The notes beneath the pieces were generated by a model. It had not been told where the DNA came from and did no database searches. It saw only the letters and a list, made by a program, of their open reading frames with translations. A DNA stretch of 64,000 nt from Prorocentrum cordatum (Eukaryota; Sar; Dinophyceae; Prorocentrales; Prorocentraceae), in the NCBI GenBank assembly GCA_963575745.1, contig CAUYUJ010017893.1, positions 27,501 to 91,500 on the forward strand. The letters run 5' to 3'. Positions 37,083 to 48,744 of the stretch are shown in pieces (position 1 is the stretch's first letter; each line of letters starts with the position of its first letter). The position numbers were made by a program, and so were the translations under genes.

Positions 37083-39749
37083 TGCCGACGTAGGTCACAA
37101 AGGGCGGTAGTTGACTTGAACAGGGTCTGATAACCTCGCGTGCCAGCGCAGGAAGCGAAAGCATCGATCCATAAGATCAACAGGCGACTGGCACAGATAC
37201 TTCACAAAGTGAAGGCGCCCTCATGGCATGACGATACCAAAGGACCTCGCCGCGAACCAAAGAGCCTCCCAAGACAGACCCCGAAATCGCCAAATGGGCA
37301 CACCCCCTACGCAGATCGCAGAGCTGGGGGCTGGAGGCGGAAGCAAGGGGAGGCAAGTCGCCTGTCGGAGGGTGAACGGGGGGGGGGGGGTCGCACGGGT
37401 TGCTTTCGCAATTGCGCGCAGACGGACAGCGGGCATCAGAGGCCCAAGGGTTCCCACATAAACCCCATGCGCGCCAAGCGGGCCACAATGCGGCCCCAGG
37501 ACAGACCGCGACCCCCCCCCCCATTCCCCTGGCCAGTCCCACACACACCTCACACGGATCGTGGAGTCTGGACGTGCAGGGCCGAAGGCCTATGGAAGGG
37601 GGGTTGAGGGGGGGACTCCCCAGCGATCGACTCACTCGCCCCCCCCCCCCCCCCCCCCCCCAAGACCGCTGCCCAAGTGGGTTGCGAGCCCCCCCGAGAT
37701 GCCCCCTCAGGCCCCAAGATGCCCCTAAGCAGCCTAAGATGCCGAAGGCCCCAAGATGCCCCCAAGCAGCCAGCCAACCAACAGACCAGCCAACATCTGG
37801 CCGTGCTACGCGAAGCGTAAATTAAATTGTAGCGCAGGTGCACGATGTTGAGAAGGCAGGAGCCGCCAACTTCATCGCGGACATCCACAGAATGCCCGAG
37901 GGCACGCGGCATGGCTCCCTCAGGGCGCGCACCATGCCGCGTGCCGCGCGCCCTCGGGCATGACATGGCCTCCAGTACTCCGAGACTCTGAGATGATGGC
38001 AAAGCCCTGTGGAAACAAGTAAAAAAGCGAAGACCCTGGCCAGGAACCCCGAGGCCCTGGCCGAGGATTGCACAGCCGCGGCGACGAGGGCTCCTGGAAG
38101 GTCGGCGGTAAGGCAAGGCAGAAGCCAAGGGCCAAGTGCCCAGCGATGCCCTTGAGGCCCCAAACCTAAGGCCTACGGCCCCAAGACGCCCCTAATACGT
38201 ACCTGAGCCCAAAGACGCCGAAGGCTCCAATATGCCTTTGGCGCCAGGAAAACCCAAGACGGCCAGCCAACCAACCAACCAACCAACCAGATGTTTATGA
38301 CGCCCGCAACCTAAGCATGCCGAAGACTGCCAGCGGCTGGCAGTGAGCTGGCGGGGGCCATGGCAGGGTGGGATGGCCCCCGATGGGGGCCCAAGAAGGG
38401 GGCCTGCAGGGCCCAGAGCGGGCGCGTGTGGCTGACCTGCCCCCTGGGGGCTGCGGTCGGCGAAACTGTCGCAACCTTCGCGGGCTCCTCGGGGGCCCAG
38501 CGCAGTGGCATCGCACGCAGACAACGTGAGACATCCATGTCCATTGGGGGTTGGGGTTGGGGGGTGGATGGGGCTGCGATCTGTGAAACTTCCCCATCTT
38601 TCGTGAGCTACCCGACCCCGCCGTTGCCCCCCCCCCCCCGCGCCCGCGATAGTGCAGCATCGCGCGTGACCAGCGCGACCCCCGCTGCCATGACCATGGT
38701 TCCCGAGGGCCCAACCTACGGCGCAACTGATGCGAGGACAAGGAGGAGGAGGAGGAGGAGGAGGAGGAGAAGGAGAAGGAGGAAGAGGAGGAGGAGGATG
38801 GGGAGGGGGGGGGGGGGGGGGGGGGGCAAGGGCAAGGACAAAGGCGACGGCGACGAGGAGGAGGACGCCGACGAGGACATGGAGGAGGACGAGGAGGAGG
38901 CCGAGGGGAGGGAGGAGGGGGAGAAGGAGGAGATGGAGGAGGACGAAAAAGAGGACGAGGACGAGCAGGAGGAGCGGCCCAGACTGGCTCAACGCGAGAC
39001 TGCGCATGGTCGCCGTTTGGGCTGGTAGCGGGGCCCACGCGCAAAGCGGCGAGCTGTCGTGCGTTCAAACTTTGAACACGCGACAGCTCGCCGCTGTCGT
39101 CGCCGAAGCCACGCGCACTTTGGGCGGGGAGGGATGGGGGCCCCCACACAGGACCCTCCACCACCCCGCTACTCCACTACGCTTGCCGTTGCCCCTCCCC
39201 CTCACCCATCCTTTCCATCGTCTGCATCCTCCCCCTCCTCATCCTCATCCTTCTCTTCATCCACCCCCCTCAGCCACCGCCTCATCACCCTCCTCCTCCC
39301 CCGCATCCTCCCCCTCCTCCGCCCCCATCCCTCCCCCCCCTCCTCATTCTCTTCTTCCTCATGTCATCATCGTTCCTTCTCGTTTTGGGGTGCACGCGTC
39401 GCCTTGGGTTCAGGGGCGCTGGCTCGGCGGCGCGTCGGCGTCGCCGACGCTAGGCTGCCCCCGCAGAGCCCAATTGACCTCTCCAGCGTCAGCGCTGCAG
39501 CGAAATTCAACCTGCGTGACAGAGGAGGAAGACGAGGAGGAGGAGGAGGAGGAGGAGAAGGGGATACCGAGGAGGAGGAGGAAGGAGGAGGAGAAGGGCG
39601 CCCGCGCAGCCTAACTCACCCACCAGCTGACGCGCAAGTTTTGCGCTTGACGCAGCGGCCCATCCGCCGCAGGGCCAGCGGCCGATAGAGCGTTGGATAA
39701 CCGCAGCCACGCTGCCCCCCTCGTTGCAAAACGAGGTGAATGAGCGGCG
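37083..39749. other. Intergenic, several hairpins and arrays, no gene seen
   Basis: 37892-37961 is an imperfect hairpin (ATGCCCGAGGG..ATGG with its complement). 38730-38960 is GGA-rich. 39046-39094 is a near-perfect 49-bp palindrome. 39180-39360 is pyrimidine-rich. Minus frame 38163-37822 reads with mixed composition but lacks support from the other evidence. Confidence 0.4.
39046..39094. repeat. 49-bp near-perfect palindrome
   Basis: 24-base arms (GCGGCGAGCTGTCG...TTCAAA) with two mismatches around a single central C. A strong cruciform or hairpin candidate in otherwise unique sequence. Confidence 0.9.
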
Positions 39750-40415
39750 TGCCCCCTCATTGTACGCCTCGTGCTTTTTCCCCGCGCGGGAATACCAAAC
39801 CTCTTGAGTCCAGTCACTGGACTCATCGGCCCAAGGGGTGCCCGCCGCGGCCGAGGAGGCCGAGGCGGCGAGCGGCGACGCAGCCGACGCGCTGGCCGCC
39901 GCGCCGTCGGGCGACGAGGGCGAGGCGCCGCTGACGAGCGGCTCGGCGAGCGACGCTGCGGCCGACGCGGCGGCCGCCGCGCCGATGGGCGACGAGGGCG
40001 AGGCGCCGCCGACGAGCGGCTCGGCGAGTGGCGCCGCGGCCGACGCGGCGGCCGCCGCGCCGATGGGCGGCGAGGCCGCGCGTGTCGCATCGGCCTCGCC
40101 GGCCGCCTCTGCCCTCTGCCGCTTTTGCGGCGGCAGCGCGGTGGCTTCCGCGGCCTTGGCGGTGGGGCCGAGACCACGCCGCGCGGCGGGATGGGGCGCA
40201 AGGGGGGCAGCACGCGCGGCTGCGGCATCGCGGGGGCCACCACGCGCGGCGGCGGCACCGCGGAGGCCACCGCGCGCGGCTGCGGCATCGTGGGGGGCAC
40301 CACGCGCGGCGGCGGATCGCCCGCCAGCATGTGCGGTGGTGGCCCAGGTGGTGGCGACGGCGCGACATGCCTGGCGGCCCGCGCGGGGCCGCCAAGCACC
40401 CAGCCTCGCGAGCAA
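39750..40415 (-). CDS. Ala/Pro-rich repeat ORF, frame uncertain
   Basis: In one frame the 3' half reads as 26-aa units (IGAAAAASAAAPLAEPLVGG followed by ASPSSP), with two full copies and one degenerate copy, then a non-repetitive end (DESSDWTQEVWYSRAGKKHE). The DNA period is 78 bp. The 5' half is better in another frame, as Pro-rich 10-aa units (PPPRVVAPAMPQPR). A splice or frameshift near 40120-40170 may join them. The WTQEVWYSRAGKKHE end is the best evidence of real coding. No family is recognised; extreme GC makes chance frames long, hence the low score. It could be the downstream part of the gene whose exon lies at 42636-42899. Confidence 0.4.
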
Positions 40416-42635
40416 GCTAGCGTGGCGCGCGCGTCCAGTGCAGTCCTCCCCTTCTTCCTCCTCCTCCTCCTCCTCCTCCTCCTCCTCATCCCCCTCCTCC
40501 TTCCCATCCTCCTCGTGCTCCTCCGCATCCCCGCTCTCTCTCGCTTCGCAATCCCCCCCCCCCCCCCCCCCTATCCGTCATCCGCCCCCCATCTGCTCGC
40601 GATCTCTCCCCGTTCCCGCCTTCACTTAGTGAGTCTCGGCTTGTGACCTGTAAGAGAGTTCGCTGAGGTCCCCAGGGGGCCCGCCGATCCAAATTGGGCC
40701 CTTGTGGAGGCCAAATCGAATTCATTTTTTTTGGTAAAAAAAAAAACATTGGTTTTCTAGCTGCGGCAAGTGATAGCGAAACGCGTTTCAAAAACAACGC
40801 GCGTTAGATGCGCCGCGCGAAATTACTTCGCGGCGCCGCGCTCGCGACTCGGGCTCAAAGCGGCCGTTGCAATTTTTTAGAATGTAGTCCGCGCGCGAAA
40901 ACAAGAAATCCGCCCCTGGCGCAAACCTAGGAATCAGTTTCTTCAAAATACACTTCGGCGGCCTCGCTCTCGAGCGCGCGCGCAGTCGACGCCGAAAAGA
41001 GCTATTTCATACCGCTGGCGGGATGCACGCCGCGCGCGGCGTGCTAACATACGAGATGTTAGCGCATCGAGCTCGTCGCGTTTACCAAGCAGTAACCCAA
41101 CAGTGCCATTAAACACCTAACGGTATGAAAACACAAGCGGCCTCAAGCGGCGTTGCTTTCTATTCGATGTCGGCGCCATTGCTCTGCATTATGTTCCCGC
41201 GCCTCGCGCGGGAGGGCGGATTGCATTTTGCTCGCGGGGGCCCCTTTATGACAGGAGTCAAAAAAAAAAAGCCCAAGAGTCCAACGTCATTGAAGATGCA
41301 CACTCTAGCCCAGAACCCAGAAAATCTCAAGGGGGGTCGGCAGAATGGCAAGAGCACTTCGGATATCACGATCACGTGCCACGCGTGACTTCGGAGCGTG
41401 GCTTGTAGTTAATACGTATGCATATTGCCGACGACGCACGACAGACCGACGGACGACGACGACGGACGACGGACAACACGACGACAACAACCGACGAGGA
41501 GCCTCTGGGCGCCCCGGCGAGCCGAGGAGACCTCCGAGCGATCTTCTCGCAGCTCGAAGGGGGGCGCGGCCAGCCTTCCTCCTCCTCCTCCTCCTCCTCC
41601 TCCTCCTCCCTCCCCCTCCTCCTCCTCCTCCTCCTCCTCCTCCTCCTCCTCCTCCTCCTCCTCCTCCCTCCTCCTCCTCCTCCTCCTCCTCCTCCTTCTC
41701 CTCCTCCTCACCCCCTCCCCCTCCTCCTCTTTCCTCCTGTTTTTCCCTCGGACTCCCTCGTCGATGATCCCCCTTGCCTCCTCGCCTCCCCGCGTTTCTC
41801 CTGACGTTGTTCTTTCTATTCCTCCTCCCCTGCACACTGCGCGCATTCCCCACCTCACCCTCCGCCAGCCGCCCTCCTTCCCCTGTCGTCCCTCCTCGTC
41901 CTTCCGCCCCCCTCCCCCGGCCCAGGTCCTCGAGTCCTCCATCCTCGCGCCTCGCGCCCTCGGGCCTTTCGGTCGCGTTTTCCCCCTCCACCTCTTACGA
42001 TTATTCTTCTTCTTCTTCTTCTTCTTCTTCTCATTCCTCCTCCTCCCTCCCCCGTCCCTCCTTCTCCTCATCCTCCTCCTCCTCCTCCTCCTCCTCCTCC
42101 TCCTCCTTCCTTCTCCTCCTCCTCCTCCTCCTCCTCATCCCGTTCCCCCCCTCCTCCCTCCCCCTCCTCCTCCACGTCGTCCTCCTCAGGGCCTGGCAGA
42201 CGGGATGATGGGGTCGTGATGGGATGATTGTTCGGCTGTCTCGTCATTGCTGGATTCACCAATTCAACCGTCGCGCCGCATCGCCTCGACTTCCCCGGGC
42301 TGCGCGCGGGTTGGCCAAGGGCATTCGCGTCACCACTGGGCCAGTGGCATTGTGCGTGGCTAGAACTCTAATTAACGGCCTCGGGCTAATGCGCCCATGC
42401 CCCCGTTCCCCCCTCAGCTCCCCAACGCCTCTCCCTCCTCTCCGCCCTCCCATTCCATTCCATCCCCCCTTCTCCCCTTTCCCATCCCCCCCGATGCCCC
42501 GCTCGGCACGGCTCCGCTCATCCCGGGCCCCGGGTTCACATCAGGTCGGCGACGGCCGCCAGCCCGCGGGCCTGGAGGGAGGAGGGGGGAGCTGTCGGTG
42601 GAGGTGGAGGTGGTGGAGGAGGAGGGCAGGCCCAC
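40416..42635. other. Intergenic or intron: pyrimidine arrays and a unique core
   Basis: Plus-strand TCC arrays at 40450-40500, 41575-41720 and 42060-42140, and a TTC array at 42000-42035. The stretch 40640-41420 is unique. It has a 20-bp perfect palindrome (GCACGCCGCG and complement, 41025-41044) and a 10-bp inverted pair TTTCATACCG (41005) / CGGTATGAAA (41121). No gene is seen. Confidence 0.5.
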
Positions 42636-42899
42636 AAATGACGCGGCCTTCGCCATCTTCAAGTATTGCCCGTAGAGCCCCCAGCGACGGCGGCGCCCAT
42701 TGAGGCGCAACGAAGACTTGACAATATTGCACCACCGCGTGGAAGCCCCGGGATCAAAGACGGCATCGACGGCCTCATCGAGGGCCTCGTTGCCATCCGT
42801 GGGATCCTGGATCACCTCGAAGCTCCCATCGAGTTTCTGGGCCGCCATCATGATGGCGCTCCGACCAGCGCAAAACAACTGATCCCTCGGGCCCAAATC
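42636..42899 (-). CDS. Single exon of an unknown protein
   Basis: An 88-codon minus-strand block with clear protein-like composition: RDQLFCAGRSAIMMAAQKLD, then EALDEAVDAVFDPGASTRWC, then RRRRWGLYGQYLKMAKAASF. It is bounded by CCGAAG|GATTTG (acceptor) and TTT|GTGGGCCTGC (donor similar to its neighbours' donors). The flanks become low-complexity at once on both sides. I do not recognise the domain; the Arg cluster is basic enough for nucleic-acid contact. The exon lies downstream of the stop of the zinc-ribbon gene, so it belongs to another gene, whose remaining exons I could not find. The Ala/Pro-rich ORF at 40415-39750 is a possible partner. Confidence 0.6.
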
Positions 42900-43683
42900 C
42901 TTCGGAACCCAGCTCGACCTCGTCTCCCTCCTCGCTCCTCCCTCTTCCCCATATCCCTCGCCATTCCCCTCCTCCTTCCTCTCCTCCCTCCTCCCTCCTC
43001 CCTCCCCTGTTTCCTTTTCCGCCCGCCCTCCCTCCGCCGCTCCCTGAAGCTCTGGCCGGGCGCGAGAGCCCGCGAGCCCGCGCGGCCGCCGCCCGCCGCG
43101 GCCTCCACGGCGTCGCCGATGGGAACGAAGACGTTTCCGCGCGGCCGCCTCCCTTTCTCTGATCCCGATCCTCCCTGCCTGGCTCCCTCGCACCCCCTGC
43201 TTCCTGCTCCCCATCCCCTCTCCTCCGCGCCCCCACCCCCTCCTGCCCTTCCCTTCGCCCCCCGCCCCCGGCCCCCGGGCCCCCTCAGCCCCCCTCACCT
43301 GACCCTCCCCGAGGGCCTGGCGTGCAGGAGGAGCGGCGAAAGTCTCGCACTTCTCTTGCTCGCATACCCTCGAGCGACTTGCATCAAAGCGGCACCTATC
43401 CAACGTCTCGCGTCGGAAGATATTAAGCTAGCGGCCGAAAAAGCTCCGCAGGGGAAGGGCTCGAGCTGGGTGGCGTTAGGGCTTAAGAAGGGCTGGGGCG
43501 CAGGAGGGGCGCCGGGGTCCCAGGGGCCACAGGGCCAAGGGTTTCGGGGCAAGGGCGAGGCGGGTTGCGTTGTAGAGGGGACTGCGGAGCGCGCCGCCTC
43601 GCGAGGCTTCGAAACTCGAGACCCGATGTCCTGACCGCCAGCGCCCACTGCGGCGCGCCAGGGGCGCGCCAAGCGGCGTCGCG
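42900..43683. other. Intergenic, with a tRNA-like B-box word
   Basis: 42930-43290 is pyrimidine-rich on the plus strand. Minus-strand 43605-43665 contains GAGTTTCGAAGCCTC, close to a pol III B box, with GC-rich arms, and might be a decayed SINE. No gene is seen. Confidence 0.35.
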
Positions 43684-44164
43684 CTAAGCCGAGAGAGCCC
43701 CTTCAGCAATCACTTCGGGCTTCTCCTCAGCGCGGAGCCCGCTCAAGAGGGGCGACCACTTGGCGCGCGGCCCCTCGCGGATCGCAGGGTAGGAGGCCAT
43801 CATCAGCTTCACAGCGGCCTCGGCGTTGCAGCGGCTCGTCGGAGACGGCGTGAAGGCCCACCGCGCACCTCGGGAGGCGCGAGCGTTCTTTCAGACTCTA
43901 CACCCTACCCCCATCCCCCATCCCTCCTCCTCCCTCCTCCTCTCCCCTCTCATTTGCTCATCCCTCCCTCCCTCCCTCCTTCCCTTCCCTCTCCTCCTCC
44001 TCCTCCTCCTCCTCGTCCTCGTCCTCGTCCTCCTCCTCCCCTCAACGCCCTCCATTGCCTCCAGCCTTCAGCGCCCCCAGACGACGGGTCCCCGGGGTCC
44101 AGAGACGGCCCCCAGAGGCCTAAATTCGCGGAAAACATCAGCCTTGATCTTCCCGCGAACCACA

Positions 44165-44201
<37 letters not shown>

Positions 44202-44242
44202 ACGACGGACGACGGACGACGGACGACGGACGACGGACGACG

Positions 44243-44284
<42 letters not shown>

Positions 44285-44289
44285 ACGAC

Positions 44290-44324
<35 letters not shown>

Positions 44325-44325
44325 C

Positions 44326-44371
<46 letters not shown>

Positions 44372-44384
44372 ACGACGGACGACG

Positions 44385-44419
<35 letters not shown>

Positions 44420-45174
44420 ACGGCGACGACGACGACGCCGATCTAGAGAGGGAGGAGGACGAGGAGGAGGGGGAGGAAGTGGAGAGGGGAGGGGGTGGAG
44501 GTGGAGGAGGAGGGGCAGGAGGAGGAGGGGGAGGAGCAGCAGCGGGGGAAGCACGAGGATCGGGATACTACTGACTACTAGCTACTGTTTCCCGCATCCT
44601 GTGCTCCTGCGCTCCCGTCGGACAGGAACAACTGGAAGTGGCCGGCAGGCGTGATCGCGAGGTCGCCAGCCTTGAGGACCATGCGCGAGCCGTGCTGCCT
44701 GACGATGTCCTCCCAGCCCGGCGACGTCAGGCCCTGGACGTGCGTCCGCTTCCTGATCAGGTCGATGCCGGGCGCCGCCGCCACGGGGACGCAGTCCAAG
44801 ACGGCCGTCCCCGTCAGCATCAAGCGCGCCTCGGCGTTGCCGAAGGGGGCCATGCCTGAGTAGGTGTACTCGTCGGTGTCAACCCAGTGCTGCATCGCGT
44901 AGATATTCCGCACCAGGGCGGCATTAGTCTCGTCCGTAGCGTAGCTGTCGATTTTCTCGAACGCGGCTGAGGGCAATCCTACTTCTTTGACCTTGGACTT
45001 GATGAACTCGGCCACCTCGCCCTTCAGCTCAGACGCGAAAGTGTTCTTCTCGGTCGCCTGCAGCCTCTCCGACGCCCACTTATTGTGGGCCTTCAGGCCC
45101 TTCAGGTTCAGGATTGTCTTCATGCAGGAGTCGGCGACGACCACCTCCGCAGGTAACGAGAAAAGGGGGGGGGA

Positions 45175-45223
<49 letters not shown>

Positions 45224-45227
45224 TTCG

Positions 45228-45266
<39 letters not shown>

Positions 45267-46805
45267 GAGGTGGAAAAAGAGCAAGAGGAAGGAGGGAGGT
45301 TCCACCTTCACCGGAGTGGTCACCAGCGTCTCGGAGGTCACCGGGCCCGGGAACGCGTTGATGTCAGCCGCCTCGGGCTTCGCACCCTGATCGCCGCACT
45401 CGGCGGCATCGACCTCTAGGCTCTCCCACGATGCAGTCGGGAGGCCCCACTTCTTCCGCTCCTTGTGCTGCTTCGCGAGGGTCGTCCTGAAGGTGCTGCG
45501 CGCCTTCTTCGCCTCCTTGTACGCCGTGCTGCTCTTCAGGTCCTTCTCCAGCGCGCCGAGGGTCTTCGTCAGGGCCTGGATGTCGCCCATCCTCGTCAGA
45601 CCCGCGAGTGTCGCGAGCTTCTCGTCAGCACCGCCCGCGATCTTCTTGCACTCCTTGTCCAGCGCCTCAGCCGCGGCCGTGAGAGTCGCGACCATCTCGT
45701 TGATCTCAGGCGGCGCCTCGGAGCCTTGGAATGCATCCTTGATCTGAGCGGGTGCCATCTCAACTTCTTCCTGCATGTGGCCAAAAACTTCAGACAACTT
45801 GGTTTTCGCCGAGGTTAACCGAGAACGGCACGTCACCTTCGCCTGCCCCTTCTTGATGTCGCTCCCCGAGTCCGCCTCGGATTGATCCTGCTTCTTCTTC
45901 TCCGCCTCCGCTTGGGCCCACTCCTCGGCAGCTGCAGCATCCTCTGCCTTCTGCTTCCCGATGGCCTGCTCGTCCCTCTGCTTCTCCACCAACGCTCTGA
46001 GGATCGACTGCGACATCACGTCCCGCTCCGGCTCGACGTTCGGACGCACGCCAGCCACGAAGTCGTTGAACCCCTCGGGCTGGGGGAGCGCGGCGTTGGA
46101 AGTCAGAGGGCCCTGCTGACCCCCGCGGCGCTTCTTCCGCATATCCTCGCCTTCGGCCAGAGCACTCTTGAGGTCACATTCGCCCGTAATTTTCCTCTTC
46201 TTGCTGAGCTTCTCGCCCAGGTAATCCTCCTGCCCAGTGAACGTACGAAGGCCCCTGAACTTGTAGATGAGGTCGATGCCCGTGTACTTGCGAAACGGCG
46301 TGTCGACGTCGTCCTTCAGCTCCTGCCACTTCTCCTTGGCCTCTTCCTCTGTCAGGGTCGACTCTTTCTGCTTCTGCTCCCTGAACCATTCGTCGAAGGG
46401 AATCCAATCCTCGAGCTGGCCGTCCGAACGCAAGTCCTTCTTGCCCTGCTCCTGCGCCGCATCCTGCGACTCCCACTGCCGCTTCGCGTTGCTGTCGCGA
46501 TCCTTGTTCTTCTGCTTGGCGTCCTTAAACCACTTAGCCTTTTCTGCTTTGTCCTTGGCCGACCACCATTTCTTCACTGGCTTAGTCGAGGCAGCCATGA
46601 AGGACTTGTAATTGCGTTTGCAATCCAAGCAACTCTTGAGGTTGGCGCTCCACTTGACGAGCATGGCAGCAGGAGTCTCCTCCTCGCAATTGCAACATAC
46701 ATCAGACACATCCGGCGCGGGGCCCTGGGGGTCGGGAGCGGGCGTGCTCGGCCACTCGGCCTGGTTGGCTTCGAGGTCTCTTGGCCCCGTTAGTCTCGAA
46801 TACAC
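43684..46805 (-). CDS. Zinc-ribbon, coiled-coil protein with cupin-like end
   Basis: Exons inferred: from about 46760 to 45306, 45144-44613 and 43868-43684 (stop TAG). Joins keep frame: AAG|GTGGAACC to GAG|GTGGTC, and GGGA|GCGC to GAG|GTGCGC. No ATG precedes the zinc ribbon, so a first exon is missing. Order: CxxC-Trp-CxxC ribbon (VCCNCEEETPAAMLVKWSAN, then CLDCKRNYKSF); a Lys/Glu/Trp-rich stretch (WFKDAKQKNKDRD); a basic patch (KLSKKRKITGE, RKKRRGG); a Glu/Ala/Gln coiled coil; helices; then a C-terminal block with RLMLTG and GDLAITPAGHFQLFL, which resembles the G-D-x-x-PAGH turn of cupin/JmjC folds, though I cannot see a full metal triad. The last exon encodes RWAFTPSPTSRCNAEAAVKL and ends EVIAEGALSA. 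Probably nuclear; function unknown. Confidence 0.8.
43920..44560. repeat. (CCT)n, (GAC)n and GGACGAC arrays in an intron
   Basis: Within the 744-bp last intron of the zinc-ribbon gene: TCC-rich 43920-44040, then GAC triplets broken by blocks of GGACGAC heptamers (44195-44250, 44365-44390), then GGA-rich 44450-44545. Confidence 0.9.
45145..45305. repeat. (GTC)n-filled intron with AGGTGG at both ends
   Basis: The 161-bp intron contains about 90 bp of GTC/TCG triplets with one interruption. AGGTGG spans both splice junctions (GAAGGTGGAACC and GGAGGTGGTCGT), like a target-site duplication. Confidence 0.75.
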
Positions 46806-48065
46806 TAGAGACTAGATGGCAATGGAGGGTGGAGGGAGGCGGGCGGGCGGGACGGAGGAGGATAGGGGATATGCGGAAGACGGGGAGGAGGAGGAGGAGG
46901 GAGTAGAAAGTATAAGTAAGAGAGGAAGAGAGGAAGCGGGAAGCGGGGGAGGATGGACGGACGGACGGGGGGGAACGTGGCCGGGGGCCAGGACCTGTCC
47001 GAGCACGCGCGCGGCACCAAGTCCCCGGTGCTTGGACGAGAAGATGGCGGAGCCCGAAGGCGGCGCGCGTGTCGCATCGAGGATTCGGGTCGGGTATTGG
47101 CTCTCAAGCAGCCCTGTCGATGCCACTCGGAGATCCCCAAAGCCCTCAGTGCCCACACCCTCGGATGTCCCTTGGAAGCCCTTTGGGGGCCCGGGTTGGG
47201 TTGGGGCCCTCTTGGAGCCCTCTTGGGGACCTCGTGGAGCCATCCTAGAGCCTGGAGCCCTCTTTGGGGACCTCTGGGGGCCCTGGGCCCTCTTGGATAT
47301 TGGATCCCTCTGGAACGCCCCTGGGGTCTCTTGGGCCCCATCTGGGATCCCTGGGTCCCTTGGGCCCCTCGCGGGGGACCTCCTGGGGCTCTCTTGCCCC
47401 CCTGGGACGCCTCTGGGGTCATCTTGGATCTTGGACGACACCCGAGCCGTATTGGGGCCCCTCCTGGACTGGCGCGGGGTTTCCTCAGGGGCCTCATGAG
47501 ACCTATCGAGGCGGTATAGCCTTGTGTTGTCATTGGTCATTAGCGTCGATCAGCATCGATTCAGCGTCGACCAGTGTCGATCAGCGTGCCGGCAAGATGA
47601 CATGAGAGATTCCCGCGAGTTGCGACATGAGTTTTGTTTCCTGCATGACTCGAAGGGGTTCAGTATGGCTCACTCGATCTCTACCCACATCTTGGCTAGG
47701 GCCGAGGGTCAGATAGAATAGTGCTTTCCTCTGCAGGACAAACCAAGACAGGGACGTCAAGGTGGTCAAGCGCCTCGCCAGTGAAGATGACGAAGATTTG
47801 CCACGTCCAACCGTTCGCTTCTGTCAAAAGTTTTGGCGCATCAGTTTCAGCTTGACCGAACAGGTTGATTTCGCCCCTTGACGTCCGTTTGGTTTGTTCT
47901 GCAGACCTGACATCCCAGTCCTACTCAACCCACATCCCCATCCCGATCCCCGCCATCACAACAACACCCCAGCTGGGGATGTGCCCCTCAATGCTCGGAG
48001 GGAGCAGCACCTGTCCCCATCTTGGCGGAGGGGGCAATCCGGCCAGTGGGGCCTTGTCCACGCTG
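46806..48065. other. Intergenic, CCCAAGAGG-type repeats on the minus strand
   Basis: 47150-47500 is a CTTGGGGCCCTCTTGGG-type array, the complement of the CCCAAGAGG arrays of the left half. 47525-47590 has a GTCGATCAGCATC array. 47590-47900 is unique with no gene seen. A missing first exon of the zinc-ribbon gene should lie here. Confidence 0.5.
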
Positions 48066-48143
48066 GTGGGGACCCATCGTCGATCATCGATCGATCGTCG
48101 ATCGTCGCTCGATAGCCGCTCGCCGCTCGATCGTCGATCGTCG
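48066..48143. repeat. GATCGTC short tandem array
   Basis: Seven-base GATCGTC/GATCATC units with interspersed CGCTC variants; rich in GATC. Confidence 0.8.
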
Positions 48144-48149
48144 GGGCCT

Positions 48150-48217
48150 GGGGGCGGCCCCGACCCCGCTGGAGGCCTTTCCGCGCAACGCTGCGCCCTG
48201 CCCGAGGAGGAGGACGA

Positions 48218-48249
<32 letters not shown>

Positions 48250-48744
48250 GAGGAGCAGGAGGAGCGGGAGGAGCAGGAGGAGGCGGAGGAGGAGGAGGAG
48301 AAGGAGGAGGATGAGGAGGGAGGAGGAGAGAGGAGGAGGAGGGAGGAGGAGGAGGAGGAGGAGGGGAGGAGGAGGAGGAGGAGGGAAGGAGGCCCCCCCC
48401 CCCCGCTGGAGGCCGGCCGCGCACCGCTGCGCCCTGCCCGAGGAGGAGGAAGGAAGGGGAAAGGAGGAGGAGAGGGGAGGAGGAGGAGGAGGAGGAGGAG
48501 GAGGAGGAGGAGGAGGAGGAGGAGGAGGAGGAGGAGGGATAGGGGGGAGGAAGGAGGGAGGGAGGAGGAAGGTGGAGGAGGGAGGAGGAGGAGGAGGAGG
48601 AGGAAGGAGGAGAGAGAGGGATGGAGGAGGAGGAGGAGGGAGGAGGAGGAGAGGAGGGAGGGAGGAGGAGGAGGAGGAGAAGGAGGCCTTCCCCCCCCGC
48701 TGGAGGCCTGGCCGAACCCCGCCACGTCCTGCCCTCGCGCCGCC
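48150..48744. repeat. Triplicated unique island separated by (GGA)n
   Basis: A 50-bp island (CCCGCTGGAGGCC..CTGCGCCCTGCCCG) occurs near 48158, 48404 and 48700, each followed or preceded by 150-250 bp of GGA triplets. Offsets are about 246 and 296 bp, so the block is a three-unit tandem repeat whose triplet part varies in length. Confidence 0.8.

Noticed and set aside
37822-38163. 113-aa minus-strand ORF
   Set aside because: Composition is mildly protein-like, but plus-strand frames over the same bases look equally good and there is no domain or splice support.
43600-43670. tRNA or SINE head on the minus strand
   Set aside because: A B-box-like GTTTCGAAGCC is present, but no convincing A box or cloverleaf; kept only as a note in the intergenic entry.
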